The notes below the pieces were generated by a model. The model saw only the letters and a list, made by a program, of their open reading frames with translations, ran no database searches and was not told where the DNA came from. From a bacterium (GTDB lineage: Bacteria; SZUA-182), in contig QIFF01000086.1 in assembly GCA_003230635.1 (NCBI GenBank), positions 1-7,783 of the forward strand: a stretch of DNA of 7,783 nt, given 5' to 3'. Positions 1-6,828 of this stretch are shown here, piece by piece. The position numbers were made by a program, and so were the translations under genes. Within the stretch, counting starts at the first letter, position 1, and every line of letters starts with the position of its first letter.

Positions 1-1420
1 CACGCTTGCCCCAAATCAACTGGAAGTTAAAAACCTTTTCGTATTGGGAATCAAAGAGAACGATCCCCATCATATCACTGTCGCGCAACTGTTGTAACAC
101 CCGCTTGGCGGCCCTCTTGGCCAAATCCAGCTTGTCTCCCTCCATACTGGGTGAGCGGTCAAGCAAGACCATCAACAAAACCTGCTTGAATTTATAGGAA
201 ACATTCTGGTCCATATTAACCGGCATAATTTCCTCTAAGGGGGTTTGATGGTATCCCCCGGAGCTGAAGCTTTTCGCTCCTCCGAGCATCAAAAAACCGC
301 CGCCCAAATCAGCTACATAGCGTTTAATCATATTCATTTGCTCCAGGCTGAGCGCCGACCTGGGCACATTGTTGAAAACCAAACCGGCATAGGGCGACAA
401 TTCACCAATTTCTTTGGGGAACTGGGTGCTCTTTTTCACTACCACCTCAATTTTGTTACGCTTAAGCACCTTGGCCAAAAACTGGGTGTCTCCCCCCTTG
501 CCCTCAATACAAAGCAGTTTGGGATTACCCTTGACCGTAATTGCTCCCATAGCCTGATTATTTTCCTGATTGGTATCCTCAATTGCCAGCAGCAGCACCC
601 GGCAGAAATGGGGGCCGGCGCTATCCAGGCGCTGCACCCATTTATGGATATTTAAGCCGGGGACCAAATTCTGCGGCTGGCTGGCTTTTTCCTTCCCGTC
701 AATGAACAGCTTCAAAACCGCCTTGCTATTCACCAGGTTAAGGTTATTCAAACGCACCTTGATTTCAAAGGCCTCACCCTTTTGTACTCCGGGAGGTACA
801 GTCAACTCCTCAATAAGAATCTCTTGCATTTCCCTGGGCGGTGCCAGGACTGGATAAATAGGGACACCCTGGCTGCCGGCTAATTTGGCGGCTTTAATTA
901 ATTGCCCCAGGTTTTCATTGCCGTCAGTCAGCAAAACCAGGCGGCTGGTATAACCCAAGTGCGCCGAAGAAAGGGCTGCCTCCACCCCCGCCGCCAAATT
1001 GCTGAAACCGGGATTCGGCAAATCGCCCAGGGGCTTTTCCAGAAGTTCCCCCATCTGCTCGGGGTCACTAAGCTCCAGCATTGACTTAGCCTCTTGGCCG
1101 CAAGCTATGAGCCCCACCTGAGCCCCTGAGGGGAGGGCCTTGCTGGTGCGCAGCATATAGTCCTTAAACCAACGCCCCTGGCGCGGCGAGATGCTGCCCG
1201 AGGTATCCAGTACCCAGAGCAGACTCAGATTACCGAAACGCCCCCAGGCAATTTCAAACCCCGCCAAGGCCAGAATTAATAAGAGCCAAACCAGGGAACG
1301 CAAGACGGTAAAGGTATAAAACTGACTGGCGCGAAAAAAAATCCTGGCATTGCGGGCCATATACCAGCTCAGGGGGATTAAAGCTAACAAAAGCAAAAAA
1401 TAGGGGTGGGTGAAGCGCAT
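1..1420 (-). CDS. VWA / glutamine-amidotransferase-like membrane protein, 3' end outside window
   Basis: I translated this from the ATG at 1420; the frame stays open for 473 codons to the left edge, so the C-terminus is missing. A GGAG sequence (1429-1426) lies 5 nt before the start. Two hydrophobic segments lie near residues 6-21 and 38-56. VWA domain 1 (about 67-195) has the metal-site residues D72-T-S-G-S76, S140 in the place of the usual Thr, and D166 in LLTDG. Residues about 200-290 look like a beta-rich CARDB-type segment. Residues about 298-402 resemble the GATase1-like family (PF07090 type), with GGGFLMLGG at 373-381 and SSGGY before LEEIMPV; I see no obvious catalytic triad. A second VWA domain begins at about 413 with D421-R-S-P-S425. 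It is the last gene visible in the operon, 52 bp after the BatA-type gene. By family it should be an inner-membrane protein with large periplasmic domains. Its cellular role is unknown; family assignment is firm, function is not. Confidence 0.88.
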   Translation of the reverse strand, partial: MRFTHPYFLLLLALIPLSWYMARNARIFFRASQFYTFTVLRSLVWLLLILALAGFEIAWGRFGNLSLLWVLDTSGSISPRQGRWFKDYMLRTSKALPSGAQVGLIACGQEAKSMLELSDPEQMGELLEKPLGDLPNPGFSNLAAGVEAALSSAHLGYTSRLVLLTDGNENLGQLIKAAKLAGSQGVPIYPVLAPPREMQEILIEELTVPPGVQKGEAFEIKVRLNNLNLVNSKAVLKLFIDGKEKASQPQNLVPGLNIHKWVQRLDSAGPHFCRVLLLAIEDTNQENNQAMGAITVKGNPKLLCIEGKGGDTQFLAKVLKRNKIEVVVKKSTQFPKEIGELSPYAGLVFNNVPRSALSLEQMNMIKRYVADLGGGFLMLGGAKSFSSGGYHQTPLEEIMPVNMDQNVSYKFKQVLLMVLLDRSPSMEGDKLDLAKRAAKRVLQQLRDSDMMGIVLFDSQYEKVFNFQLIWGKR

Positions 1421-1472
1421 AATTACTCCAGTTTCAATTGACGATTACTTTCTTCCAATCGACAATCCGTCC

Positions 1473-3332
1473 TTACTCCCTAAGATACAGCCACCATTCG
1501 CCCAATAAACAGAGCGCCGCACATAGTAACAAGACCCGCCATAATTCGTGGGGTTCCTGGCGCAGCTTTAAAGCCGCCACTTTCTGCCCCTCCTGTTTCT
1601 GTACCTGTCTTCTTTCCTCCAGCACCAGGTTGGCTTCACTTTCATCCAGCAGGTTGGCCACAAAGGTGGATTGGATTTTGTTCCCCTCCACATCTAAAGT
1701 CCGAACCCGATAGACCCCGACATAATTAGTTCTATCATAGTGGAATTTTGCCTTCTGAGGGGTAAAACGCTCTTCTTCCCCCCGAGGGTTGGTTACTACC
1801 ACCTCCTTGAGGGGACGGGGGGAGCTTAACAAGTAAGGCTCACCCGTTTTGAGCCTTTCCCCCTTATAAGCGGATGAAGCCAGCCAGTCCAGGCAGTTGA
1901 GCAGCAGGATAATTCCGCTTACGTCCTGAGAGTCAGGGAAAAGCAGGGGCTGTAAATCAAAACAGAAAACCAACTGTTTGAATCCCCTTTCCTCCCCCCA
2001 GAAGGCCAGGGGGAGCTGGGGAGTGCCGATCAGCAGATTGCCCCAGCCCGGCAGGCGCACATCCTGGGCTTGCTCGATTACCAGTTTATCCAGGAAATCC
2101 AAATACTTGAGGCTTGGATGCCGGCGGTCCCAGTCCAGGATTTGGGGCTGGGCTATGGGTTGGCGAAGGGTTTTCCACAAGCCGTGGCCCGGGGGGGCGT
2201 CAATCAAAAACGAATGTATAGGGAAATGTTTGGTAGGGGCGGATTGATGAAAAATCACCAAGCGATAGCCTGCCAGCAACCCTGAGTCAAACTGCTCAGG
2301 CAGAATGCGGCTGTAATTAATCCTGCCGGTCGCCGCCGCCAGCCGGGCAAAATCCTCTTCCATGGCATCATTGGGAGTCACCAAAAGCACCGGCAGGGGT
2401 TGCCGCTTCTTCAGCAGTAAATAAGCTGCATTATCCGCCGCCAGGGCGTCTTCCGCCTCCAGTTCAACCTTGAGCACCCCCTTTTTGTTGCGTAATTTGA
2501 GAGGGAAATTCTGGTGCGAATGGGGTAGCAAATTTAAGCGCTTGCGCTTTAGCAGCCGTCCGTCCAGGGAAACCTTGAGCCAGGTTTTCCTGGCCCTGGC
2601 GCTGGAATTAACCAGCCGGATATAAACCGTCTGTTCCTGCTCGGCATACAGACCCTGGTAAGCGTCCAGGCCGGTAATGGCCAGATTCTCGGCGCTCTGG
2701 CCTACCTTAATGATACTTAACTGCTGCCTTAGTTCCAGGTTGTCCAGCAGCCACTGTTCGCTGTCAGTAATCAAGTGAATCTGCCCCCCGGCATAGCCGC
2801 GCAAGAAAGAGCGGGCTAAATTCAACGCCGCCTGAAAATTTGTGCCCTCCTCTTTGGGGCTGATTTCCTTAACCCGCTTCCTGAGCGCCGGCTTATTGTC
2901 GGTAAAGTCCTGCACGTGCTTGGCGTTTGCGGCCATCTCAATCAGGGACAGGCGCGTTTGCGGCCCGGCCCGGTTGATCAATTCCAGGGCCTTTCCCCGG
3001 GCCAGCTCCAGGCGGGTAACCCCCTGTTTGTCCCTGGCGGACATACTGGCCGAGGTGTCAACAATGATTACCTGGTGGTTGAGGGAAACGCTTCGCAGCC
3101 AATAAAGACGGGCTAGGGCCAGGGTGGCGAGGATGATAATCAGCAATTGTAAGATTAACTGCCAGTCAACATGGAAGGCTTTGTCTTCGGGGCTTTGGCC
3201 CATTGAGAGCTGGCGCCAGGGGATGATACTGGAAACCGGAATGACGTGTTTTTTCTCCCGCCATAAATAGAACCAAATAATTGGTCCCAGCAGGGACAAA
3301 AAGAAAAAGGCATACGGAGTAAAAAACCCCAC
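1473..3332 (-). CDS. BatA-type VWA-domain membrane protein
   Basis: The 619-residue protein starts at a GTG (3332). Residues 1-80 match the aerotolerance-regulator N-terminal (BatA) region: a first membrane helix at about 6-24, a short basic loop (WREKKHVIPVSS), and a second helix at about 57-79. The VWA domain follows (about 87-215) with a complete metal site: D92-T-S-A-S96, T164 in EEGTNF and D190 in LITDS. Residues about 215-308 look like a beta-sandwich (CARDB-like) module. Residues about 313-490 look like a GATase-like alpha/beta region (LPVLLVTP, YRLVIF), as in relatives with this layout. A C-terminal helix lies at about 597-616, giving three membrane segments with most of the protein probably periplasmic. 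It sits 87 bp after the TPR gene and 52 bp before the next VWA gene, so co-transcription is likely. Bat proteins have been linked to oxygen tolerance and envelope integrity; the exact role here is inference. The metal-site residues suggest it binds a partner, possibly the TPR protein. Confidence 0.9.
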   Translation of the reverse strand: MGFFTPYAFFFLSLLGPIIWFYLWREKKHVIPVSSIIPWRQLSMGQSPEDKAFHVDWQLILQLLIIILATLALARLYWLRSVSLNHQVIIVDTSASMSARDKQGVTRLELARGKALELINRAGPQTRLSLIEMAANAKHVQDFTDNKPALRKRVKEISPKEEGTNFQAALNLARSFLRGYAGGQIHLITDSEQWLLDNLELRQQLSIIKVGQSAENLAITGLDAYQGLYAEQEQTVYIRLVNSSARARKTWLKVSLDGRLLKRKRLNLLPHSHQNFPLKLRNKKGVLKVELEAEDALAADNAAYLLLKKRQPLPVLLVTPNDAMEEDFARLAAATGRINYSRILPEQFDSGLLAGYRLVIFHQSAPTKHFPIHSFLIDAPPGHGLWKTLRQPIAQPQILDWDRRHPSLKYLDFLDKLVIEQAQDVRLPGWGNLLIGTPQLPLAFWGEERGFKQLVFCFDLQPLLFPDSQDVSGIILLLNCLDWLASSAYKGERLKTGEPYLLSSPRPLKEVVVTNPRGEEERFTPQKAKFHYDRTNYVGVYRVRTLDVEGNKIQSTFVANLLDESEANLVLEERRQVQKQEGQKVAALKLRQEPHELWRVLLLCAALCLLGEWWLYLRE

Positions 3333-3338
3333 TCCCTA

Positions 3339-3344
3339 CTCCCT
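3339..3344 (-). promoter_or_regulatory. Shine-Dalgarno that selects the GTG start at 3332
   Basis: Read on the minus strand, AGGGAG lies 6 nt before GTG at 3332. This, together with the immediately following BatA-like membrane helix, supports GTG as the true start. No ATG is needed upstream. Confidence 0.65.
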
Positions 3345-3362
3345 TTATGGTAGTGCAGTCAT

Positions 3363-3390
3363 CAGTCAAGGAATAATCTTTTCCTGACTG
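3363..3390 (-). repeat. Imperfect hairpin in the spacer between the TPR and BatA-type genes
   Basis: CAGTCAAGGAA (3363-3373) pairs with TTCCTGACTG (3381-3390), ten base pairs with a one-base bulge and a 7-nt loop. No run of U follows on the minus strand, so it is a poor intrinsic terminator. It lies in an 87-bp spacer rich in AGTC/GACT words (for example GACTGTCGACTG at 3386-3397 and GACTAACGACTA at 3411-3422). It could act as an mRNA processing or attenuation site, or be remnant repeat DNA; the sequence alone does not decide. Confidence 0.5.
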
Positions 3391-3419
3391 TCGACTGATA
3401 TTTAGCTTTTGACTAACGA

Positions 3420-6400
3420 CTAATTTTCCTCTGTGCCCTCTGTGGTTAATTGCTTTTTTTCCAGGGCTGCCAGTTTGGTCTCAGCCGACTGGCGTAATTC
3501 CGGGGACTCGGCCATTTCCAGCACCCGCTGGTATAGTTTGTAGGCCTCTGCCTTCTTGTCCATTCCCGCGTAGGCGTTTCCCGCCCCCAGCAGGGCTTTG
3601 TCGGCCCAGGGCTGTTTGTCGGGGTAAAGATAAGCCACCCGCATATATTCCACCACCGCAGCAGCATATTCTTGCAAAAGAAGATAACACTGTCCCATTT
3701 GATATTGAGCCTCCACTACCAGGTCTTCGTTGGGACTGGGCAGGGTTTGCTTATAACTCTCGGCAGCCAGCTCGTACTTGTCCTGGCGGCGCAGAATATG
3801 CCCCTCTTCCAGGTAAGTGTTATAGACCAGATAGTTTTCCGGGAAACGCTCCCGCAGGGAGTGCAGGGCCTCCAGGGCTTCCTTGTCCCGCCCCAGCTTG
3901 GCGTAAGAGCGTCCGATATAATAAAGCACCTCGGTTACCAGGTTACTTTGGGGGTGGTTGACGATTAGCTGCTGGAATTGCTTTATGCCCTGGCGGTATT
4001 TCCCCAGGTTGAAAAGGGCCTTGCCCAGGGCAACCCGGGTATCGGAGATGTAATTGCTGTCGGGGTAGCGGTCTAAAAGCTGCTGGAGCACCTGTTTGGC
4101 CTGGGGGTAATCCTCCCTGATCATGGCGATTTCCCCGATCTTGTACTGGGCGTCATCGGCCAGGTCGCTGTTGGGGAACTTGGCGCTCAACTGCTGGTAG
4201 GCCAGGCGCGCCTTGTCATATTTCCGCTTGTGCAGCAAGACTTCTCCCACCTGGTATTGCAGCATCTGGCTGAGCTTGTGTTCTACGTGGTGGTTGGCAA
4301 AAATGGTGGCCTTGGCAATAAACTTGTCTAGTTTGCCCTGCTGGTAGTAGCAAATGGCAACCCCGTATTCGGCGTCAGGAACCAGCAGACTGCGGGTGTG
4401 CCCGTTAATCAACTCCCGGTATGCCCCTAGGGCTTGGGCGTATTCCCCCAGGTTGTAGTAGCTGTCGCCGATTTTAAGCAGGCTTTCCTCTACCTCTTTG
4501 TTTTTGGGAAAATCCCGCTGCAAGCGCTTGAATTCCCCGATGGCTTCTTGATATTTGCCCAGGCGGAAGTAGCACCAGCCAAGCTGCAGAACGGCGGCCC
4601 CAGACTTGGGGTGCTTGGGGAATTTGCGATTGATTTGGACAAAGAGGGGAATGGCCTGGTCAAAGCGCTCCTGGCGCATCTGGATTTCTCCCAGGCGGTA
4701 AAGCACCTGGGGCAGAAATTGGTTGCGGGGGTAGTCTTGGGAAAACTGCTGATAGCGCTTTGCGGCCTGCATATACTGTTTGGCGTGAAACAGGCTCTCC
4801 CCCAGCATGTAGAGCGCCTCGGTTTTGCGGGGTGACTCTGTTTTTAGGTCGGCCACCTGCCGGAAGTAGCCGGCCGCCTTGCCCCATTCTTCCAGGGTGT
4901 AATGGCTCCAGCCCAAACCCATCAGTGCCCTGACCCGGTGAGGGCTGTCAGGAAATTTTTCCACTACCCGGCGGTAGGCGCTGACCGCCTGGGGATAGCT
5001 TTTGAGCTTGAAATAAGATTCGGCCTGCCAGAAAAGGGCTTGTGCCTGATATTTGGTCTTGGGAAAGACGATTAAGAGGCGGCGCAATTCCTGGGCCGCC
5101 TTTTCATAGTCCTGGAGCAAATAGTAACACCAGCCCAGCTTGAAAGCGGCCTGCTCGCTGAAGGGGCTGAGTTGCTGGTAGGCGGCCACCCATTGATACT
5201 GACGCACCGCTTCCTGATAATGCTTGAGATTGTACAGGCTCTCCCCCAGCATGAACTTGGCGCCGTCCAGCAGGGGACTGTTCTCGTATAGTTTACAAAA
5301 GCGTTCATATTCAGCCACTGCTTGCTGGTGATTTCCCAGGCGAAAGTAAGCCAGGGCCAGGGAGAATTGGGCGTCGTCCAATAAGAGAGATTTGGGATAG
5401 CGATCAATCAGACTGTGGAACTGCTCAATGGCCTGGCGAAACTTTTCCAGGGCGAAGTATGATTTCCCCAGGCGAAAGGTGGCCGCCGGCACCAGGTCAT
5501 CCTGGGGATAGCGGGTAATCAGCTCGTCCAGGGAAGTGGCGGCCTGAGCATATTTCCGCTCTTTGAAAAAGCCCCAGCCCTGACCGTAGAGGGCAAAGTT
5601 GGCCAGGGGATGCTCACGGTAGCGCTGCAGGAATTCCCCGTAAGCGGCTTCGGCCTGCGGGTATTGCTTGATATTGTAAAGGCTTTCCGCCAGCCAGAAA
5701 TGGGCGTTGGGGGCAAAGCGGCTTTTGGGGTAGCGTTTGATAAAATCAGCGTACCGGGCGGCCGCCTCGCCAAAGCGTTCCAGGCGATATAAGCACTCGC
5801 TGTACATATAGTGGGAGATATTGGACTGTGGGCTGCTCGGGTACGAGAGGGCTACTACCTTGACGTGTTTCAGGGCCTGAGACCACTTTTGCCCCTGAAA
5901 ATAAATCCACCCCAGGGAGTAATGGGCAAAGGGGGCTAATTCGTGCTGCGGATAATCCTGGGTGAGAAGGCGGTAATTTTCCAGGGCCTGGGGGGTATCC
6001 TCCAGGTTATAATAGGTCTCGGCCAGCCGATAAAGTCCTTCGCCCCGCAGGGGGCTGTCGGGAAACTTGTCCACCAGTTGGCTCAAGAAATGGACGGTTT
6101 TTTGATAATCCCCCAGCTGGTAGTGGTACATGGCGGCCTTGTAGTAGCCTTCATCCTGCAAGAAGAAGCGGGCTAAAAAGGAGGTAAACTGGTTGCCAAA
6201 CAGGCAGCACCCGCTGGGGGCCGCTTCGGGCTGGGTCTTGTCCCCCTTTATTCCGCGCGGTACGGTAGCCCCTTTCCGGGACTTGCTGGGAACCTCTTTT
6301 AAGCCCAGGGAGGTGGTGGCCGGCAACTGGGGGCGCTTGCGCTGCTGGGGCTTTTCCTCATAATGTCCCTTAACCAGCACCTCGGGCAGTTGGAAGTTGG

Positions 6401-6491
6401 GCTGGCCGGGCTGCGGGGACGCCGCCCAAATTGTCATGGGCAGACACAGCCAACACAGAAATAGTAATCCAGTTAATTTTATAAACTTCAA
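3420..6491 (-). CDS. Secreted long TPR-repeat protein (about 24 units)
   Basis: The 1023-residue protein begins at a TTG codon (6491). Residues 1-23 are a classic signal peptide (MKFIK, hydrophobic core, probable cleavage after IWA), so it should act in the periplasm or at the outer membrane. A basic, proline-rich linker follows (about 43-95), with a TonB-box-like LPEVLVKG at 35-42 and a Cys-Cys pair at 95-96. From about 115 to 1002 the chain is a near-continuous array of about 24 TPR-like units, almost all exactly 37 residues. Typical features are LGxxYYxLxxYxxA in the first helices and a [FY]PxS turn closing each unit, of the YbgF/BamD-like TPR_6 kind. Unit 17 (CYYQQGKLDKF) and unit 22 are the most divergent. 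Such arrays are protein-binding scaffolds; here the partners may be the VWA proteins encoded next, as in Bat-type clusters with TPR members. That pairing is inferred from gene order. The extreme C-terminus (TTEGTEEN) is encoded by a repeat-like stretch. It is the first gene of the operon. Confidence 0.92.
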   Translation of the reverse strand: MKFIKLTGLLFLCWLCLPMTIWAASPQPGQPNFQLPEVLVKGHYEEKPQQRKRPQLPATTSLGLKEVPSKSRKGATVPRGIKGDKTQPEAAPSGCCLFGNQFTSFLARFFLQDEGYYKAAMYHYQLGDYQKTVHFLSQLVDKFPDSPLRGEGLYRLAETYYNLEDTPQALENYRLLTQDYPQHELAPFAHYSLGWIYFQGQKWSQALKHVKVVALSYPSSPQSNISHYMYSECLYRLERFGEAAARYADFIKRYPKSRFAPNAHFWLAESLYNIKQYPQAEAAYGEFLQRYREHPLANFALYGQGWGFFKERKYAQAATSLDELITRYPQDDLVPAATFRLGKSYFALEKFRQAIEQFHSLIDRYPKSLLLDDAQFSLALAYFRLGNHQQAVAEYERFCKLYENSPLLDGAKFMLGESLYNLKHYQEAVRQYQWVAAYQQLSPFSEQAAFKLGWCYYLLQDYEKAAQELRRLLIVFPKTKYQAQALFWQAESYFKLKSYPQAVSAYRRVVEKFPDSPHRVRALMGLGWSHYTLEEWGKAAGYFRQVADLKTESPRKTEALYMLGESLFHAKQYMQAAKRYQQFSQDYPRNQFLPQVLYRLGEIQMRQERFDQAIPLFVQINRKFPKHPKSGAAVLQLGWCYFRLGKYQEAIGEFKRLQRDFPKNKEVEESLLKIGDSYYNLGEYAQALGAYRELINGHTRSLLVPDAEYGVAICYYQQGKLDKFIAKATIFANHHVEHKLSQMLQYQVGEVLLHKRKYDKARLAYQQLSAKFPNSDLADDAQYKIGEIAMIREDYPQAKQVLQQLLDRYPDSNYISDTRVALGKALFNLGKYRQGIKQFQQLIVNHPQSNLVTEVLYYIGRSYAKLGRDKEALEALHSLRERFPENYLVYNTYLEEGHILRRQDKYELAAESYKQTLPSPNEDLVVEAQYQMGQCYLLLQEYAAAVVEYMRVAYLYPDKQPWADKALLGAGNAYAGMDKKAEAYKLYQRVLEMAESPELRQSAETKLAALEKKQLTTEGTEEN
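3428..3444 (-). repeat. CACAGAGG direct repeat forming the 3' end of the TPR gene
   Basis: On the minus strand two CACAGAGG units occur with a 9-nt period (3444-3437 and 3435-3428), within AACCACAGAGGGCACAGAGG. In frame they encode the acidic tail TTEGTEE just before the TAG stop. I recall strings of this kind as a common dispersed intergenic sequence in many environmental bacteria. The repetition is directly visible; the family link is from memory. Confidence 0.55.
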
Positions 6492-6500
6492 TCCCTTGTT

Positions 6501-6506
6501 TCCTCT
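6501..6506 (-). promoter_or_regulatory. Shine-Dalgarno that selects the TTG start at 6491
   Basis: AGAGGA on the minus strand lies 9 nt before TTG at 6491, and the codons that follow encode a textbook signal peptide. The only nearby ATG (6517) is in another frame. TTG is therefore the best start. Confidence 0.65.
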
Positions 6507-6544
6507 AAAAAAACCATTAACAGCAACCGGTTTAAATTTTCGCT

Positions 6545-6573
6545 ATTATAGCAACTTGCCCCTGCTTTGTCAT
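6545..6573 (-). promoter_or_regulatory. Sigma70-type promoter of the TPR-VWA operon
   Basis: On the minus strand ATGACA (6573-6568, one mismatch to TTGACA) is followed by a 17-nt spacer and a perfect TATAAT (6550-6545). Transcription should start near 6538, giving a leader of about 47 nt. The -10 box lies inside a perfect inverted repeat, GCTAT-T-ATAGC (6542-6552), which could be chance or a small operator. Confidence 0.7.
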
Positions 6574-6608
6574 CAAAAATCATGCTGCCTGAAAATATCA
6601 TTGAAAGA

Positions 6609-6687
6609 TGTCATTGCGAGCAAAGCGAAGCAATCTTGCTTTTTTGCAATGAGATTGCCACGTACCCTTTGGGTGCTCGCAATGACA
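6609..6687. repeat. Palindromic dispersed element (REP/MITE-like) with perfect 14-bp inverted ends
   Basis: TGTCATTGCGAGCA (6609-6622) and its exact complement TGCTCGCAATGACA (6674-6687) bound a 79-bp unit. Inside it, GCAATCT (6630-6636) pairs with AGATTGC (6652-6658), and TTGC pairs with GCAA around six T residues (6636-6649), so the whole can fold as a long interrupted stem. The left arm plus AAGCGAAGCAATCT matches, from memory, a very common bacterial intergenic repeat that gives the spurious peptide VIASKAKQS when translated. No transposase is present, so any movement would depend on one supplied elsewhere. It lies between the two divergent promoters. Confidence 0.85.
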
Positions 6688-6727
6688 GATAAGCTGCAGG
6701 TTTAGAACAGCAAGGTTTATTTTTCGC

Positions 6728-6757
6728 TTGACAAATAAAACACGTATCGGTTATCAT
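6728..6757 (+). promoter_or_regulatory. Sigma70-type promoter of the YGxP-repeat gene
   Basis: A perfect TTGACA (6728-6733), an 18-nt spacer and TATCAT (6752-6757, one mismatch to TATAAT) form a strong candidate promoter. The start should be near 6764, leaving a leader of about 65 nt. A short inverted repeat CGTAT/ATACG (6743-6747 and 6756-6760) overlaps the -10 box; it is too short to call an operator with confidence. Confidence 0.7.
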
Positions 6758-6815
6758 ACGAGTCATATATTTGTCATGCGGGGATAAGAAAATATGCTTA
6801 ACATTACCTTTATTC

Positions 6816-6822
6816 AGGGGGG
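6816..6822 (+). promoter_or_regulatory. Shine-Dalgarno of the YGxP-repeat gene
   Basis: AGGGGGG lies 6 nt before ATG at 6829. It is G-rich but correctly spaced, and supports this start over an ATG at 6794, which is out of frame and opens only 21 codons. Confidence 0.6.
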
Positions 6823-6828
6823 CCAGGG

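Larger units (their letters stand above)
6492..6828. other. Divergent intergenic region, 337 bp
   Basis: No protein gene is supported here. The region separates two divergently transcribed genes and holds, from left to right, the leader and promoter of the TPR operon, a palindromic dispersed element, and the promoter and leader of the YGxP-repeat gene. It is visibly more AT-rich than the genes, especially at 6507-6550 and 6715-6800. An 8-bp palindrome AACCGGTT (6525-6532) lies in the TPR leader. Confidence 0.8.

Noticed and set aside
245..655. A 136-codon plus-strand frame at the left
   Set aside because: It lies antisense to the VWA/GATase-like gene, whose minus-strand frame shows clear conserved motifs through the same bases.
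3363..3390. Intrinsic terminator after the TPR gene
   Set aside because: The stem is imperfect and no U-run follows on the minus strand, while the next gene has a good ribosome binding site and no separate promoter that I can see.
4434..4835. A 133-codon plus-strand frame within the TPR gene
   Set aside because: It is the shadow of the TPR repeats on the other strand; the opposite frame has a signal peptide, 24 repeat units and its own promoter.
6397..6705. A 102-codon plus-strand frame over the TPR start and intergenic region
   Set aside because: It runs antisense through the TPR signal peptide and reads through the palindromic element, giving the peptide VIASKAKQS that marks that repeat; it has no protein-like features.
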